Origin: Sulfurimonas sp.
Lineage (GTDB): Bacteria > Campylobacterota > Campylobacteria > Campylobacterales > Sulfurimonadaceae
Assembly: GCF_023228785.1 (NCBI RefSeq)
Contig: NZ_JALOAN010000006.1
Span: 1-64,000, forward strand
Direction: 5' to 3'
DNA: 64,000 nt
Positions 16,714-25,758 of this stretch are shown piece by piece (position 1 is the first letter of the stretch; every line of letters begins with the position of its first letter). The translations under genes were made by a program, and so were the position numbers. Under the pieces are notes generated by a model. It was not told the origin of the DNA. It worked only from the letters and a program-made list of their open reading frames with translations, and ran no database searches.

Positions 16714-16941
16714 ATGAAAAAAACCATTAAAGATCTCTACGGAAGTGCGATACTATTTTTTTATTTTTTAAAGTGGCCATATCTTGTGGGCTATCCATTT
16801 TTGTATCTCAATGGACTAAACCAAAACCTCATACTAGATCTACTCTGGCTCATCTGCCTAGTTCTTGTTATAAAAGATATCTTTACTATGATAAAAAATA
16901 GAGAGATAAATAGATGCAAAAAAAGAAACAAAACCAAGTAA
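16714..16941 (+). CDS. Small hypothetical membrane protein
   Basis: The 75-residue protein has two hydrophobic segments (about residues 10-30 and 40-60) and a very basic tail. No family is recognised. It lies alone between the divergent Dabb gene and the convergent transporter gene. The coding potential is plausible but not strongly supported. Confidence 0.45.
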   Translation: MKKTIKDLYGSAILFFYFLKWPYLVGYPFLYLNGLNQNLILDLLWLICLVLVIKDIFTMIKNREINRCKKRNKTK

Positions 16942-16976
16942 ATTTCGAAAATTATTTCTCTTAGTTTAAATATATA

Positions 16977-18335
16977 TTACAGAATTCCTTTCCAAAAAAA
17001 TTCGGCTATCATCACTATCAAAAATATTCCTACAAGATTTAAAACAAAGCCGTACTTCATCATGCTTTTTACATCAACAGCACCGCTACTCATAGCTATA
17101 GCATTTGGTGGAGTAGCAATTGGTAGCATAAAAGCATAACTAGCACAAAGCGTTGCAACCATCATAAAAAGTGTAGTGTTTATACCAGTTTGCTCAGCCA
17201 CTGAGTATATAACAGGAAGCATTATAGATATAAGCGCTGTATTTGAGGTTATCTCTGTTGTAAAAGTTATAAGTGCTGCAATTGCAAAAAGTAGCAATAT
17301 TGGACTTAGATTTGTCATTACTACAAGATAAGATGCAACTTCAGATGCAAGTCCTGTATCGCCAAACGCTTTTGCTATAGAAAAACCAGCACCAAATAAA
17401 AACATAATTCTATATGGAATTTTAGCCTTGTCATCCATCCACTCTAAAATATTAAAAGGTGGCATAAACAACATTAGTCCAGCCGCTAAAAGTAGACTAG
17501 CTTCATTAAGTCCTAATCCTCCCCAAAATGGATTCATAGGTGCATTTAAAAGTAGCAAAATTATCAAAATACCAATGATATACAAAACTTTTCTTTGTGG
17601 TTTTGAGAGATGAGAATCATTCGCTTCTCTCTTTATAGGAGTATTTTTCAAACCAACACTAAGCAAAGAACTAACAACTATAAACATTAAAATAGCCAAA
17701 GGTGCTACCATCCAGATCCACTGAATAAATGGAATCATCTCCATAGACTTGTCATTCATGATACCAAGAAGTATAAGGTTTGGTGGAGTACCAATAGGAG
17801 TAATAATTCCTCCAACACTAGCACCATAGGCGATAGCTAATGCAAATCTTAGTTTTAGTTTTATATCTTTTGTGATAAAAAGAGCTATAGACATTAACAG
17901 CAAAGATGTAGTTGTATTTGAGAGTATGGAACTTAAAAGTCCAGATGTCATGGTAAGAGAAAATATCATCCCTCTAGGAGTATTTGGAAAAATATCAAGC
18001 ATTTTATTAGCAATATAAGTGTGTAAACTTGTCTTCTCAACTGCAATAGCTATTAAAAAACCACCTAAAAAGAGATAGATGATGGGATTTGAGTAGTTAA
18101 GCGCTGTTGTTTTTGTATCTATAATAGAAAAAGCTGGAAAGAGGATGATAGGAAGAAGTGATACCACAGCAAGTGGCAAACCTTCATTTGTCCAAAGCAC
18201 TACTAAAAAAGCAATAATTCCTAAAAGAGAAGCTTGAGTTATGTTAAAAAGAGTCAGTGAAATTAAAAATATTAAAAAACCTATGCCAACTCCCATGCCT
18301 ATTTTTTTAAACTGCTCTATCTCTTCTTTACTCAT
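16977..18335 (-). CDS. DASS/SLC13 family sodium:anion symporter
   Basis: The 452-residue inner-membrane protein has about 11-12 transmembrane segments and the divalent anion:sodium symporter signatures: SNTTTSLLLMSIALFI in the first half and the mirrored TSNTALISIMLPV in the second, each containing the S-N-T substrate loop. Related proteins carry sulfate or C4-dicarboxylates with sodium; the substrate cannot be told from sequence alone. A GAGGAAG ribosome-binding site precedes the ATG. It stands alone on the minus strand. Confidence 0.88.
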   Translation of the reverse strand: MSKEEIEQFKKIGMGVGIGFLIFLISLTLFNITQASLLGIIAFLVVLWTNEGLPLAVVSLLPIILFPAFSIIDTKTTALNYSNPIIYLFLGGFLIAIAVEKTSLHTYIANKMLDIFPNTPRGMIFSLTMTSGLLSSILSNTTTSLLLMSIALFITKDIKLKLRFALAIAYGASVGGIITPIGTPPNLILLGIMNDKSMEMIPFIQWIWMVAPLAILMFIVVSSLLSVGLKNTPIKREANDSHLSKPQRKVLYIIGILIILLLLNAPMNPFWGGLGLNEASLLLAAGLMLFMPPFNILEWMDDKAKIPYRIMFLFGAGFSIAKAFGDTGLASEVASYLVVMTNLSPILLLFAIAALITFTTEITSNTALISIMLPVIYSVAEQTGINTTLFMMVATLCASYAFMLPIATPPNAIAMSSGAVDVKSMMKYGFVLNLVGIFLIVMIAEFFWKGIL

Positions 18336-18381
18336 ATAGCTTCCTCACATTTTTTGCAACATCTTTATTAGAAATTATTTT

Positions 18382-18502
18382 AATTAAATGGTCCGAACAA
18401 TTATTAAGGTGGATCCTGAATCAAGTTCATGATGACGCGTGTCCTTCATTCCGTGTTTGAGACGGAATCTGTCTCATAGATTTAACAGATGGTTCAATGA
18501 TT
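18382..18502. repeat. MITE-like palindromic element, copy B (no array)
   Basis: This is the short form of the repeat seen at 9413. The left hairpin ATCCTGAA-TCAAG-TTCATGAT (18413-18433) has one mismatch; the right hairpin at 18448-18468 has the loop TTTGA and a 7-bp stem. The flanks match those of copy A, but only 14 bases separate the two hairpins. The element accounts for about a third of the 312-base stretch between the transporter and the cytochrome gene. Confidence 0.8.
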
Positions 18503-18573
18503 TTAATTATTTTGTATATCATAACAATATTATGTTTAATTAATCTCTTTGATATGGCTTCATAATAACTTGT

Positions 18574-18615
18574 TTGATTAAGATCAAAGCTATTAAGATA
18601 CTATTGAATTATAAT
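18574..18615 (+). promoter_or_regulatory. FNR-type operator and promoter of cytochrome gene
   Basis: TTGATTAAGATCAA at 18574-18587 is a perfect match to the FNR/CRP-family consensus TTGAT-N4-ATCAA. A TATAAT box lies at 18610-18615. If transcription starts about seven bases later, the operator centre is close to -41.5, the standard class II activator position. The next gene is the cytochrome at 18648, so it is probably activated at low oxygen or by a related signal. Confidence 0.7.
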
Positions 18616-18647
18616 GTACATAAATAAGATTTATAAGAGGCTATTTT

Positions 18648-19010
18648 ATGAAAAAAATATTACTAGTTACTATTTTAGTAACTTCATCTCTATTTGCTCA
18701 AACTTCAGATATTGAAACCTTAGCTGTAGAAAAGTGCGGAAGCTGTCATCTCATTGGTGCTATTACGAAAGATAAATTAAATAATATGTCAGCCCCACCA
18801 TCATGGGCACTGTCTAAAAAAGTAAAAGCTGCATACCCAAATAAAACGGATGCTATAGAATTTATAGTCGAGTATACAATGAGTCCATCAGAAGATAAGA
18901 TGCTTTTCTCACACAAAACAAAAGAGCGTTTTGGAATAATGCCATCACAAAAAGAGATGATAAGTGAAGATGAATTAAGAGCGGTTGCTGAGTATATAAT
19001 CGACAACTAG
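18648..19010 (+). CDS. Periplasmic monohaem c-type cytochrome
   Basis: The 120-residue protein has a signal peptide (about residues 1-17), haem motif CGSCH, then MSAPPSWALSKKVK, an insert with FIVEYTMSPSEDK, and FGIMPSQKEM holding the likely axial methionine. The APP and MPSQK features are shared with the di-haem lipoprotein at 35918 and, less closely, with the product at 13380. An FNR-type box lies upstream. The gene meets gpsA tail to tail with a four-base overlap. Confidence 0.82.
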   Translation: MKKILLVTILVTSSLFAQTSDIETLAVEKCGSCHLIGAITKDKLNNMSAPPSWALSKKVKAAYPNKTDAIEFIVEYTMSPSEDKMLFSHKTKERFGIMPSQKEMISEDELRAVAEYIIDN

Positions 19011-19897
19011 CTTGAGAGAAATGTTTTAAGACTGCTAAGAGGATCTTTTCCCTCAAGCATCTCATAAACTTCTCTTGCTATTGGAAGGTAGAGATCTTTG
19101 TTTTTTGCTATTTTATGAAGTGCATAGGCAGTTCCAACTCCCTCTGCTACTTCACCTAATTCTTGAAGTATCTCTGTTTGAGTCTTGCCTTTTGCCAAAC
19201 CTAGTCCAACACGAAAGTTTCTACTCATTGTTGATGATGCAGTTAAAAAGAGATCCCCTGCACCGCTGAGTCCTACAAAACTCTCTTCCTTTGCGCCGTA
19301 TTCATAACCAAACCTCTGCATCTCTACTAGTCCACGAGAGATAAGTGAAGCTGCTGCGTTTTTGCCTAGTTCTAAGCCTTCACAAACCCCAGCAGCAATA
19401 GCAATAACATTTTTATAAGCACCTGCAACTTCAGCACCCACTACATCTGTAGATGTATATGCCTTAATAAAAGATGGGAAAAAGCTTGCAAATTTATCAC
19501 TTAGCTCTTCATTTATAGAGTTGATAACTAATGCTGTTGGTAGAGATTTTTGAACCTCAGTTGCAAAAGATGGACCTGAGAGATATGCTATATCTTCATC
19601 TCTTACATAATCTTTGTAGATATCATTTAAAAAGAGACCACTTGAGGCTTCTATGCCCTTTGCAGCTACTAAGATCTTCTGACCTTTGTTTATAAAATGC
19701 TCTTTTAGCCACAAAGATATCTCTTGAGCTGGGATGGCGATAACGAGATATTTTAGCTCCAAAATCTCTTCTAGTGAGATAAAGTTTTTTATATCCCTTG
19801 GAGTTCTAGAAGTGATGAAGACCTCATTTTTCTCACTAAGAGCAAAAGCTAAAGCACTTCCCCATTTTCCAGCTCCGATAACTCCTATTTTAGTCAT
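19007..19897 (-). CDS. gpsA: Glycerol-3-phosphate dehydrogenase [NAD(P)+]
   Basis: GpsA reduces dihydroxyacetone phosphate to sn-glycerol-3-phosphate for phospholipid synthesis. The 296-residue protein has the N-terminal dinucleotide fold GAGKWGSALA, the SGPSFATEV motif, AYKNVIAIAAG with the catalytic lysine, and the C-terminal GLSGAGDLFLTASS and RNFRVG motifs. Length is slightly shorter than in E. coli, as usual in this phylum. It lies two bases after gatB, probably in one operon. Confidence 0.95.
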   Translation of the reverse strand: MTKIGVIGAGKWGSALAFALSEKNEVFITSRTPRDIKNFISLEEILELKYLVIAIPAQEISLWLKEHFINKGQKILVAAKGIEASSGLFLNDIYKDYVRDEDIAYLSGPSFATEVQKSLPTALVINSINEELSDKFASFFPSFIKAYTSTDVVGAEVAGAYKNVIAIAAGVCEGLELGKNAAASLISRGLVEMQRFGYEYGAKEESFVGLSGAGDLFLTASSTMSRNFRVGLGLAKGKTQTEILQELGEVAEGVGTAYALHKIAKNKDLYLPIAREVYEMLEGKDPLSSLKTFLSS

Positions 19898-19899
19898 CT

Positions 19900-21324
19900 C
19901 TATCCAAGCTTAGCTTTTAATATTTCATTGACAGTTTGAGGGTTTGCCGTGCCTTTAGATACTTTCATAACTTGACCAACAAAGAAGCCAAAGAGTTTAT
20001 CTTTTCCGCCTCTATATTGTTCTACTTTGTCTTGATTTGCAGCCATAATCTCATCACACATAGCTTCAAGTGCTCCTGTATCGCTCACTTGCTTAAGTCC
20101 AAGAGCATCTATAACACCATCAACATCAAGATTTTCTTCCATCAATCTATCAAGAACTTCTTTAGCTGCTTTTCCACTTATTGTGTTATCTTCTATTCTC
20201 TTAACAAGATGCCCTAATTTCTTTGCATCTACTGGAGAGTTAGTAATATTTACCTCCCCCTTTAAACGACCTTGAAGTTCAACTGTAAGCCATGTAAGAG
20301 CATTTTTAGCACTAATGCCCTCCTCCATCATTGTCTCAAAAAAGTGAGCCATTTCTAGGCTTGAAGTTACAACACTAGCGTTATAATCGCTCATGCCATA
20401 ATCTTTTACAAATCTAGCCATTTTCTCATCTGGAAGCTCTGGGATCTTAGAGTAGATCTCCATCATCTCATCTGTTACTACAGCCTTTAGTAGATCTGGT
20501 TCTGGAAAGTAACGATAATCCGCAGCTTCTTCCTTACCACGCATAGATCTAGTCTCTTGCTTTACTTGATCAAAGAGTCTTGTCTCTTGGCATATCTCTT
20601 CATCATAAACGCCATCTTCCCAAGCTTCAGTTTGTCTTGCCACTTCAAGCTCGATAGCTCTTTGGATAAATCTAAAACTATTTATGTTTTTAATCTCAAC
20701 GCGAGTGTATAGTTTTTCATCACCTTTTGGTCTGATTGAGACATTGACATCGACTCTAAAACTACCCTCTTGCATATTTGCATCACCAATATCTAAGTAA
20801 CGAATGATGGCATGAAGTTTTTTAAGATATAAAATTACTTCCTCAGCACTAGACATATCTGGCTCTGATACGATCTCTAAAAGTGGAGTTCCTGCACGAT
20901 TTAGATCTACTTTTGAGATCTCACCATCGTGTATATTCTTTCCAGCATCTGCTTCGATATGTGCACGATTTATACGAATGATCTTGTGAGATCCATCTTC
21001 AAAATCTATACGCATTTTTCCATGTTCAACTATTGGAGTATATAGTTGTGTGATTTGATAAGCACTTGGAGAGTCTGGATAGAAGTATGACTTTCTATCA
21101 AAATAAGATGTTTTATTTATAGTTGCATCTATTGCAGTACCAAGCATTATAGACTTATGCAAAACCTCTTTGTTAAGAACTGGAAGGGCACCTGGGAGTG
21201 CTAAACAAGTTGGACAAGTATTTGTATTTTGTTTGTGGTTAAAACTCGTAGGACACGAGCAAAAAAGTTTTGTTTTTGTATTTAGTTGTACATGGACTTC
21301 AAGCCCTATAACTACTTCAAACAT
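19900..21324 (-). CDS. gatB: Asp-tRNA(Asn)/Glu-tRNA(Gln) amidotransferase subunit B
   Basis: GatB is the tRNA-binding and phosphorylating subunit of GatCAB, which converts misacylated Glu-tRNA(Gln) and Asp-tRNA(Asn). The 474-residue protein starts with EVVIGLEVHVQL, has CPTCLALPGALPVLN, YPDSPSAYQITQ, NRAGTPLLEIVSEPD, DVNVSIRP and a C-terminal YqeY-like tail domain. gatA and gatC are not in the window, which is common as the genes are often dispersed. Confidence 0.96.
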   Translation of the reverse strand: MFEVVIGLEVHVQLNTKTKLFCSCPTSFNHKQNTNTCPTCLALPGALPVLNKEVLHKSIMLGTAIDATINKTSYFDRKSYFYPDSPSAYQITQLYTPIVEHGKMRIDFEDGSHKIIRINRAHIEADAGKNIHDGEISKVDLNRAGTPLLEIVSEPDMSSAEEVILYLKKLHAIIRYLDIGDANMQEGSFRVDVNVSIRPKGDEKLYTRVEIKNINSFRFIQRAIELEVARQTEAWEDGVYDEEICQETRLFDQVKQETRSMRGKEEAADYRYFPEPDLLKAVVTDEMMEIYSKIPELPDEKMARFVKDYGMSDYNASVVTSSLEMAHFFETMMEEGISAKNALTWLTVELQGRLKGEVNITNSPVDAKKLGHLVKRIEDNTISGKAAKEVLDRLMEENLDVDGVIDALGLKQVSDTGALEAMCDEIMAANQDKVEQYRGGKDKLFGFFVGQVMKVSKGTANPQTVNEILKAKLG

Positions 21325-21386
21325 AGATTTCCTTAAATAGATAATTATCTCTATTTTAGCAAAACTTAGCTTTTACTTCTCATAAA

Positions 21387-21689
21387 TCACAGAAGATAAT
21401 GCTCTTTTAAAAGCTCAAACTCTACTTTAGTTATAAACTCTTTTTGAAATAACTCTCTTAGTTCGTCTACTCTATCTGCTTTAACTCTATCTTCTGGAAT
21501 TTTTTCTTTTTTTGGCTTATACGCTCTAGCATGTCTGCTTGAGTATATATATGAGACTATCCCCATAATTCCAAAGACTGTAACAAATAAAATAGCTTCT
21601 ATATATATGCTATTTAACTCATCTTGACTAACTGTATTTGCATAAAGAGATGAAAATAATATAATAAAGATTGATATAAGTATTTTCAT
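21387..21689 (-). CDS. Small membrane protein, hypothetical, possible SHOCT-like tail
   Basis: The 100-residue protein has two hydrophobic segments (about residues 2-18 and 30-50) and a charged tail with ELRELFQKEFITKVEFELLK, which resembles the short C-terminal SHOCT-type helix pair found in many membrane proteins. No function is known. It overlaps the upstream 89-residue gene by four bases, and both follow atpB. Confidence 0.55.
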   Translation of the reverse strand: MKILISIFIILFSSLYANTVSQDELNSIYIEAILFVTVFGIMGIVSYIYSSRHARAYKPKKEKIPEDRVKADRVDELRELFQKEFITKVEFELLKEHYLL

Positions 21690-21955
21690 TTTGACTCACT
21701 ATGATTAAAATATATTTTCTCTAGTAATTCTGTCTGTTTTTTGGATTCTTGCAATTTTTGTCTATTTATAGCAAATGCATCAAGAGCTAAGATCATAAAA
21801 AGAGATATAACAACAAAAAGGACTGTGATAAAAAGAGCTACTGAGAAACCTAGAAAAAGAAAGAGTTTAAAAGTTATCAGAGCACCAAAGAGGACTATTG
21901 CCCATGATGCTCCAAGCAAAAAGCTTATGATTCTATCGAATTTATCTTTTTGCAT
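21686..21955 (-). CDS. Small membrane protein downstream of atpB, hypothetical
   Basis: The 89-residue protein has two transmembrane segments (about residues 10-32 and 36-58) followed by a helical, charged tail. No family is recognised. It begins 18 bases after atpB and is coupled to the next gene by an ATGA overlap, so the three are probably one transcript. An ATP-synthase-related role, such as an assembly factor, is possible but rests on position alone. Confidence 0.55.
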   Translation of the reverse strand: MQKDKFDRIISFLLGASWAIVLFGALITFKLFLFLGFSVALFITVLFVVISLFMILALDAFAINRQKLQESKKQTELLEKIYFNHSESK

Positions 21956-21973
21956 ATACTTTAGTGTAAAGAC

Positions 21974-22648
21974 CTAGTGCTCTTCAACTGCTATAGCAGA
22001 ACCGATGTAAACTGTAGTTAGCATCATAAAGATGAAAGCTTGCAAAAATGCCATAAAAGTAAGAAGTGCAAATGGAATTAGTGGAAGTAACCATGGAGCT
22101 AACATAAGTATTACCATCAAGAACATATCATCACCTTTTACATTTCCAAAAAGACGGAAACTAAGAGAGATCAAACGAGAGAAGTGAGAAACTATCTCGA
22201 TTGGAAACATCAACCAGTATAACCACCAAACTGGACCCAAAAAGTGTTTAAAATACTTCACCACTCCTTGACGACGAATACCCTCATAGTTGTAATAAAC
22301 AAAAACTACTAGTGCTAATGTTAAAGGAAATTCTATGAAAGCTGTTGGAGCTTCAAAACCTGGAATTACCCCTATCAAGTTTGCAATACCTACAAAAAGA
22401 CCAATCGTCGCAACAAGTGGAACATAACGACGAGCATTCTCAGCTCCCATTACATCTTTACCCATTTGTAAAACGCCAGAAGCGTAAGCTTCCATTAGGT
22501 TTTGAGTTCCCTTTGGAACAAGTTGAAGGTTTGACATTGCAACTTTTGCTAGAACTATCGCTAGACCTGCTGCAAGTAGCATGTGTGTTGTATATATAAA
22601 GGTCTTATCGTGAGATATTAAACCAAAAAATGTGAATAATTCACCCAT
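21974..22648 (-). CDS. atpB: ATP synthase F0 subunit a
   Basis: Subunit a forms the proton half-channels beside the c-ring of the F1F0 ATP synthase. The 224-residue protein has five or six transmembrane helices, the essential arginine in SLSFRLFGNVKGDDM, and the C-terminal FMAFLQAFIFMMLTTVYIG helix. No other atp genes lie near, which fits the phylum, where atpB is separated from the main operon. Confidence 0.95.
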   Translation of the reverse strand: MGELFTFFGLISHDKTFIYTTHMLLAAGLAIVLAKVAMSNLQLVPKGTQNLMEAYASGVLQMGKDVMGAENARRYVPLVATIGLFVGIANLIGVIPGFEAPTAFIEFPLTLALVVFVYYNYEGIRRQGVVKYFKHFLGPVWWLYWLMFPIEIVSHFSRLISLSFRLFGNVKGDDMFLMVILMLAPWLLPLIPFALLTFMAFLQAFIFMMLTTVYIGSAIAVEEH

Positions 22649-22729
22649 AGGTGCACTCCCTGTCTCGTAAAAATTGCATGATTATAATCTAACTAGCATT
22701 AAATTATTATAATACCAGCCATTTTCTAG

Positions 22730-23779
22730 CTACTTCTTTGCTAAATGTGAACTTTTTGCCTTAGGTTTTACATCTTTTGCACTATAATTTTTTCCTGCAA
22801 TAGATTCTAAAAAAACTGTAGCGTATGAACCTTTAGTAAGAGTAAAAGAGATATTTAAAAGAGTCTCTTTTCTAACATAGTTACACTCTATATCTTTAGG
22901 AAAGATAAGTGCATCTCTTCTATATCCTTTATCTTGTAAAAACTCATCATCAAACTCTTTTTCTATCTCTCTTGCTTTATCTCTAGCACGAAAAACATCT
23001 CTTCCGCATAGAAGTCCTGTTGGGATGAGTTTCTTAGCCTCGTACTCTCTTATAGGAAGAATTTTTGGAGTTGAGAGTTTGCCTTTTTCATCTACAAAGA
23101 CATCTCCCTCTATGATTTTAAAAACACTCTCTTTTGCATCTAATGTTAGGTTTATTCTCTCTCTTAGCCACTCGTTAAAAAGCGTACTTTGGTATATGGA
23201 GATCAAAAAGCTCTTAAGTTTTGCATCTTCTATAAAAAGCTCCCCGTGTATCATCTCCTTAGCTTGATTTATACTATCTGAATCTCGCCCAAATCTTTGA
23301 TAACCAAAATAGTTAGGAAGCCCATTTTTTGCGATCTTTCTTGCCACTTTTTCTATACGACCTGCATCTATATTATCTACAAAGTATAAGTTAATACTAA
23401 ATCTATTTGCACTGAGATCTCCCATACGAATACTTTTAGGATCTCTTATAGTGCTTAGTATTTTTATCTGTTTGTGATGAAACTTCTTTAACATCTTCTC
23501 ATAGCTCGCATCTACTGAGATATATTGTCTTGTAGTTGCATGCTTGTCTTTTAGCCCTGCATAGCCTATCTTTTGAGCTGGAATTGCCAAATACTCACTA
23601 AATATTGCTATCATGTCCCAAGTGGTAAGTTCTACCTTTTGGACATGAAGTATGAGATAATTTCCTTTACCTGTAAAATTTCTTGGTGCTATCTCATCGA
23701 CCACAAAATCAGTAGGAGTCTGATAAAACTTAAAATTTATCTCGCTATCTACACTGTCTATATATTCTCTTTTTCTCAA
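22730..23779 (-). CDS. truD: tRNA pseudouridine(13) synthase
   Basis: TruD converts uridine 13 of tRNA(Glu) to pseudouridine. The 349-residue protein has the family motif AGLKDKHATTRQ with the catalytic aspartate, NYFGYQRFGRD, and a C-terminal TKGSYATVFLESI segment in the usual positions. The large insertion domain of TruD is present. It lies 20 bases downstream of ribF on the same strand. Confidence 0.94.
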   Translation of the reverse strand: MRKREYIDSVDSEINFKFYQTPTDFVVDEIAPRNFTGKGNYLILHVQKVELTTWDMIAIFSEYLAIPAQKIGYAGLKDKHATTRQYISVDASYEKMLKKFHHKQIKILSTIRDPKSIRMGDLSANRFSINLYFVDNIDAGRIEKVARKIAKNGLPNYFGYQRFGRDSDSINQAKEMIHGELFIEDAKLKSFLISIYQSTLFNEWLRERINLTLDAKESVFKIIEGDVFVDEKGKLSTPKILPIREYEAKKLIPTGLLCGRDVFRARDKAREIEKEFDDEFLQDKGYRRDALIFPKDIECNYVRKETLLNISFTLTKGSYATVFLESIAGKNYSAKDVKPKAKSSHLAKK

Positions 23780-23799
23780 ATATTTTCCTTTTTTAAACC

Positions 23800-24621
23800 C
23801 TACAATTGTAGTAGTTTCAATCTTTTGTGCGCTTCTTTTATATCGCTAGCTATAGCTTCTTTTAGCTCTCTTTTTGTGTCAAATTTTTTATTGTCTCGTA
23901 AGTGTGAAACAAAACTTATCCTAGCTCTATCTCTGCAAATAACTTCGCCATCTAATATATGAGACTCAACAGCAAATGAGCCATCAGTAGTGACTCGGTG
24001 TCCCACAAAAGAGACGGATGGATGATAATGCTCATCATCATCTATACGAGTAAGTGTTGCATAAACACCCTCTTTTGGAGTTAAAAAACCTCTAGCATCT
24101 ATGTTTATAGTAGCTACAAACTCTTTTTTGCCAATACCTTGACCGGCAACGAGTGCTCCATTTATAGTATAGTTATGTCCTAAAAAGTCGTTTGCACCTT
24201 TAATATCTCCTATCTTTATCTTTGTTCGGATCTTGTGAGAGTGAATAGAATCACCATCATGAGTCACTTCATCAACCACTTTTACTTCTCCATCAAAGAG
24301 ATCTCTTAGATCATCAAAGGAGTATTTTCTATCTTTTCCAAAGTGAAAATCATAACCGACTACTATTTTTTGAAGTTTTGTAAATTTCTCTTTTAAAAAA
24401 GACACAAACTCATCTGCTTCTAAATGTCGAATATCTTCAAGGTCAATATAGAGGATAGGATAGTGAGAGAAATTTTCTCTCTCTTTTTTAGGTGTGAGAT
24501 TTGCGTAGCCTGTCTCTATAACTATGATAGTTCCTCTTTCTCCTAGCTCTCTAAAGAGATGTTGATGTCCAATATGCATCCCATCAAAACCACCTATGGC
24601 TATAGCTGTACTATCTCTCAA
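23800..24621 (-). CDS. ribF: Bifunctional riboflavin kinase / FAD synthetase
   Basis: RibF makes FMN from riboflavin and then FAD. The 273-residue protein begins with the nucleotidyltransferase motif AIGGFDGMHIGHQHLF, continues with VVGYDFHFGKDRKYSF, and has the riboflavin kinase motif GQGIGKKEFVATINI-like segment in its second half. At 273 residues it is shorter than the roughly 310 of E. coli; related epsilonproteobacterial versions are also short. Confidence is high for the first domain and somewhat lower that the kinase domain is fully standard. Confidence 0.87.
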   Translation of the reverse strand: MRDSTAIAIGGFDGMHIGHQHLFRELGERGTIIVIETGYANLTPKKERENFSHYPILYIDLEDIRHLEADEFVSFLKEKFTKLQKIVVGYDFHFGKDRKYSFDDLRDLFDGEVKVVDEVTHDGDSIHSHKIRTKIKIGDIKGANDFLGHNYTINGALVAGQGIGKKEFVATINIDARGFLTPKEGVYATLTRIDDDEHYHPSVSFVGHRVTTDGSFAVESHILDGEVICRDRARISFVSHLRDNKKFDTKRELKEAIASDIKEAHKRLKLLQL

Positions 24622-24738
24622 AACTACTCTCCTCTTCTCTTAGTTTTACTTTTGACATATTATTACAATACTCTGAGTTAGTCAATGAGTTTGGATTTTA
24701 CTTTATGATATAATCATCACAAAAAAGAGACATTTTTT

Positions 24739-25653
24739 ATGAAAAAAAATATAGCTATTAGTATTGGAGATCTAAACGGTGTAGGTATTGAGATAGCCAT
24801 AAAATCACACAAAGAAGTCTCAAAACTTTGCAATCCCATCTACTGTATAAATAGTAAAATGTTAACTAGGGCATTAGAACTCTTAGATAAAAAAGCTATA
24901 AAAGACATGAAACTTCACAGTGTAGATGGAGACTTTAAGATCAAGCCTGGCAAAGTGGATGCAAGCTCTGGCAAATACTCTTATAGCTCTTTTATGAGTG
25001 CTATAAAGCTTTGTGAGGAAAAAAAAGCAGATGCAGTTGTAACTCTGCCCATACATAAAGAAGCGTGGATGAAGGCAGGACTAGAGTTTAAAGGTCATAC
25101 AGATCTACTAAGATCTCATTTCAAGCAAGATGCCATTATGATGCTAGGTTGTAAAGAGATGTTTGTAGCTCTTTTTACTGAGCATATTCCTCTAAAAGAG
25201 GTTGCATCTTCTATAAAGTACAAAAAACTAAAAGAGTTTTTCATACATCTAAGTAGATCTATTCCAAAAGAAAAAGTAGCAGTTTTAGCTCTTAATCCTC
25301 ACGCTGGTGATAATGGTGTCTTAGGTGATGAAGAGTTAAGAATCACAAAAGCAATAAAAAGTGCTAACAAAAAAGTGGGTTTTGAACAGTTTCTAGGTCC
25401 ACTTGTTCCCGATGTAGCTTTTACTCCTCACACAAGATCTAAGTACAGCTACTTTGTAGCGATGTATCATGATCAAGGTTTAGCACCACTAAAAGCACTT
25501 CACTTTGATGAGAGTATAAACATCTCTCTAAACCTTCCAATCATAAGAACTTCAGTAGATCATGGAACTGCTTTTGACATAGCTTACAAGAGCGAAGCAA
25601 AAACATTAAGCTACATGAACGCTATAAAAAGTGCCATAGAGTTTGCAAAATAA
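24739..25653 (+). CDS. pdxA: 4-hydroxythreonine-4-phosphate dehydrogenase
   Basis: PdxA oxidises 4-phosphohydroxy-threonine in the DXP-dependent pathway to pyridoxal phosphate. The 304-residue protein starts ISIGDLNGVGIEI and has VTLPIHKEAW, the zinc-site motif FKGHTDLL, LNPHAGDNG, HDQGLAPLKAL and SVDHGTAFDIA, all diagnostic. pdxJ, which precedes it in some relatives, is absent upstream. A TATAAT box lies at 24709-24714, 24 bases before the start. Confidence 0.94.
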   Translation: MKKNIAISIGDLNGVGIEIAIKSHKEVSKLCNPIYCINSKMLTRALELLDKKAIKDMKLHSVDGDFKIKPGKVDASSGKYSYSSFMSAIKLCEEKKADAVVTLPIHKEAWMKAGLEFKGHTDLLRSHFKQDAIMMLGCKEMFVALFTEHIPLKEVASSIKYKKLKEFFIHLSRSIPKEKVAVLALNPHAGDNGVLGDEELRITKAIKSANKKVGFEQFLGPLVPDVAFTPHTRSKYSYFVAMYHDQGLAPLKALHFDESINISLNLPIIRTSVDHGTAFDIAYKSEAKTLSYMNAIKSAIEFAK

Positions 25654-25666
25654 AGATTAATTAAAG

Positions 25667-25681
25667 GGATAATAATTATAC
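25667..25681 (+). promoter_or_regulatory. Possible PerR/Fur-type operator upstream of cytochrome c peroxidase
   Basis: GGATAATAATTATAC agrees at 12 of 15 positions with the PerR box TTATAAT-N-ATTATAA. It lies about 77 bases before the di-haem peroxidase gene, where peroxide-responsive control would make sense. AT-rich surroundings make chance matches likely, so this is tentative. Confidence 0.35.
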
Positions 25682-25758
25682 TTTAAGATAATAAGTGATA
25701 AAATTTTACTTATAAAAGGATAAAATTTATCTTTTAATAAAATCTATAAGGAACTTAC

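Noticed and set aside
23573..23962. 129-codon plus-strand ORF across the truD-ribF junction
   Set aside because: It is antisense to two well-identified genes and has the composition of a shadow frame.
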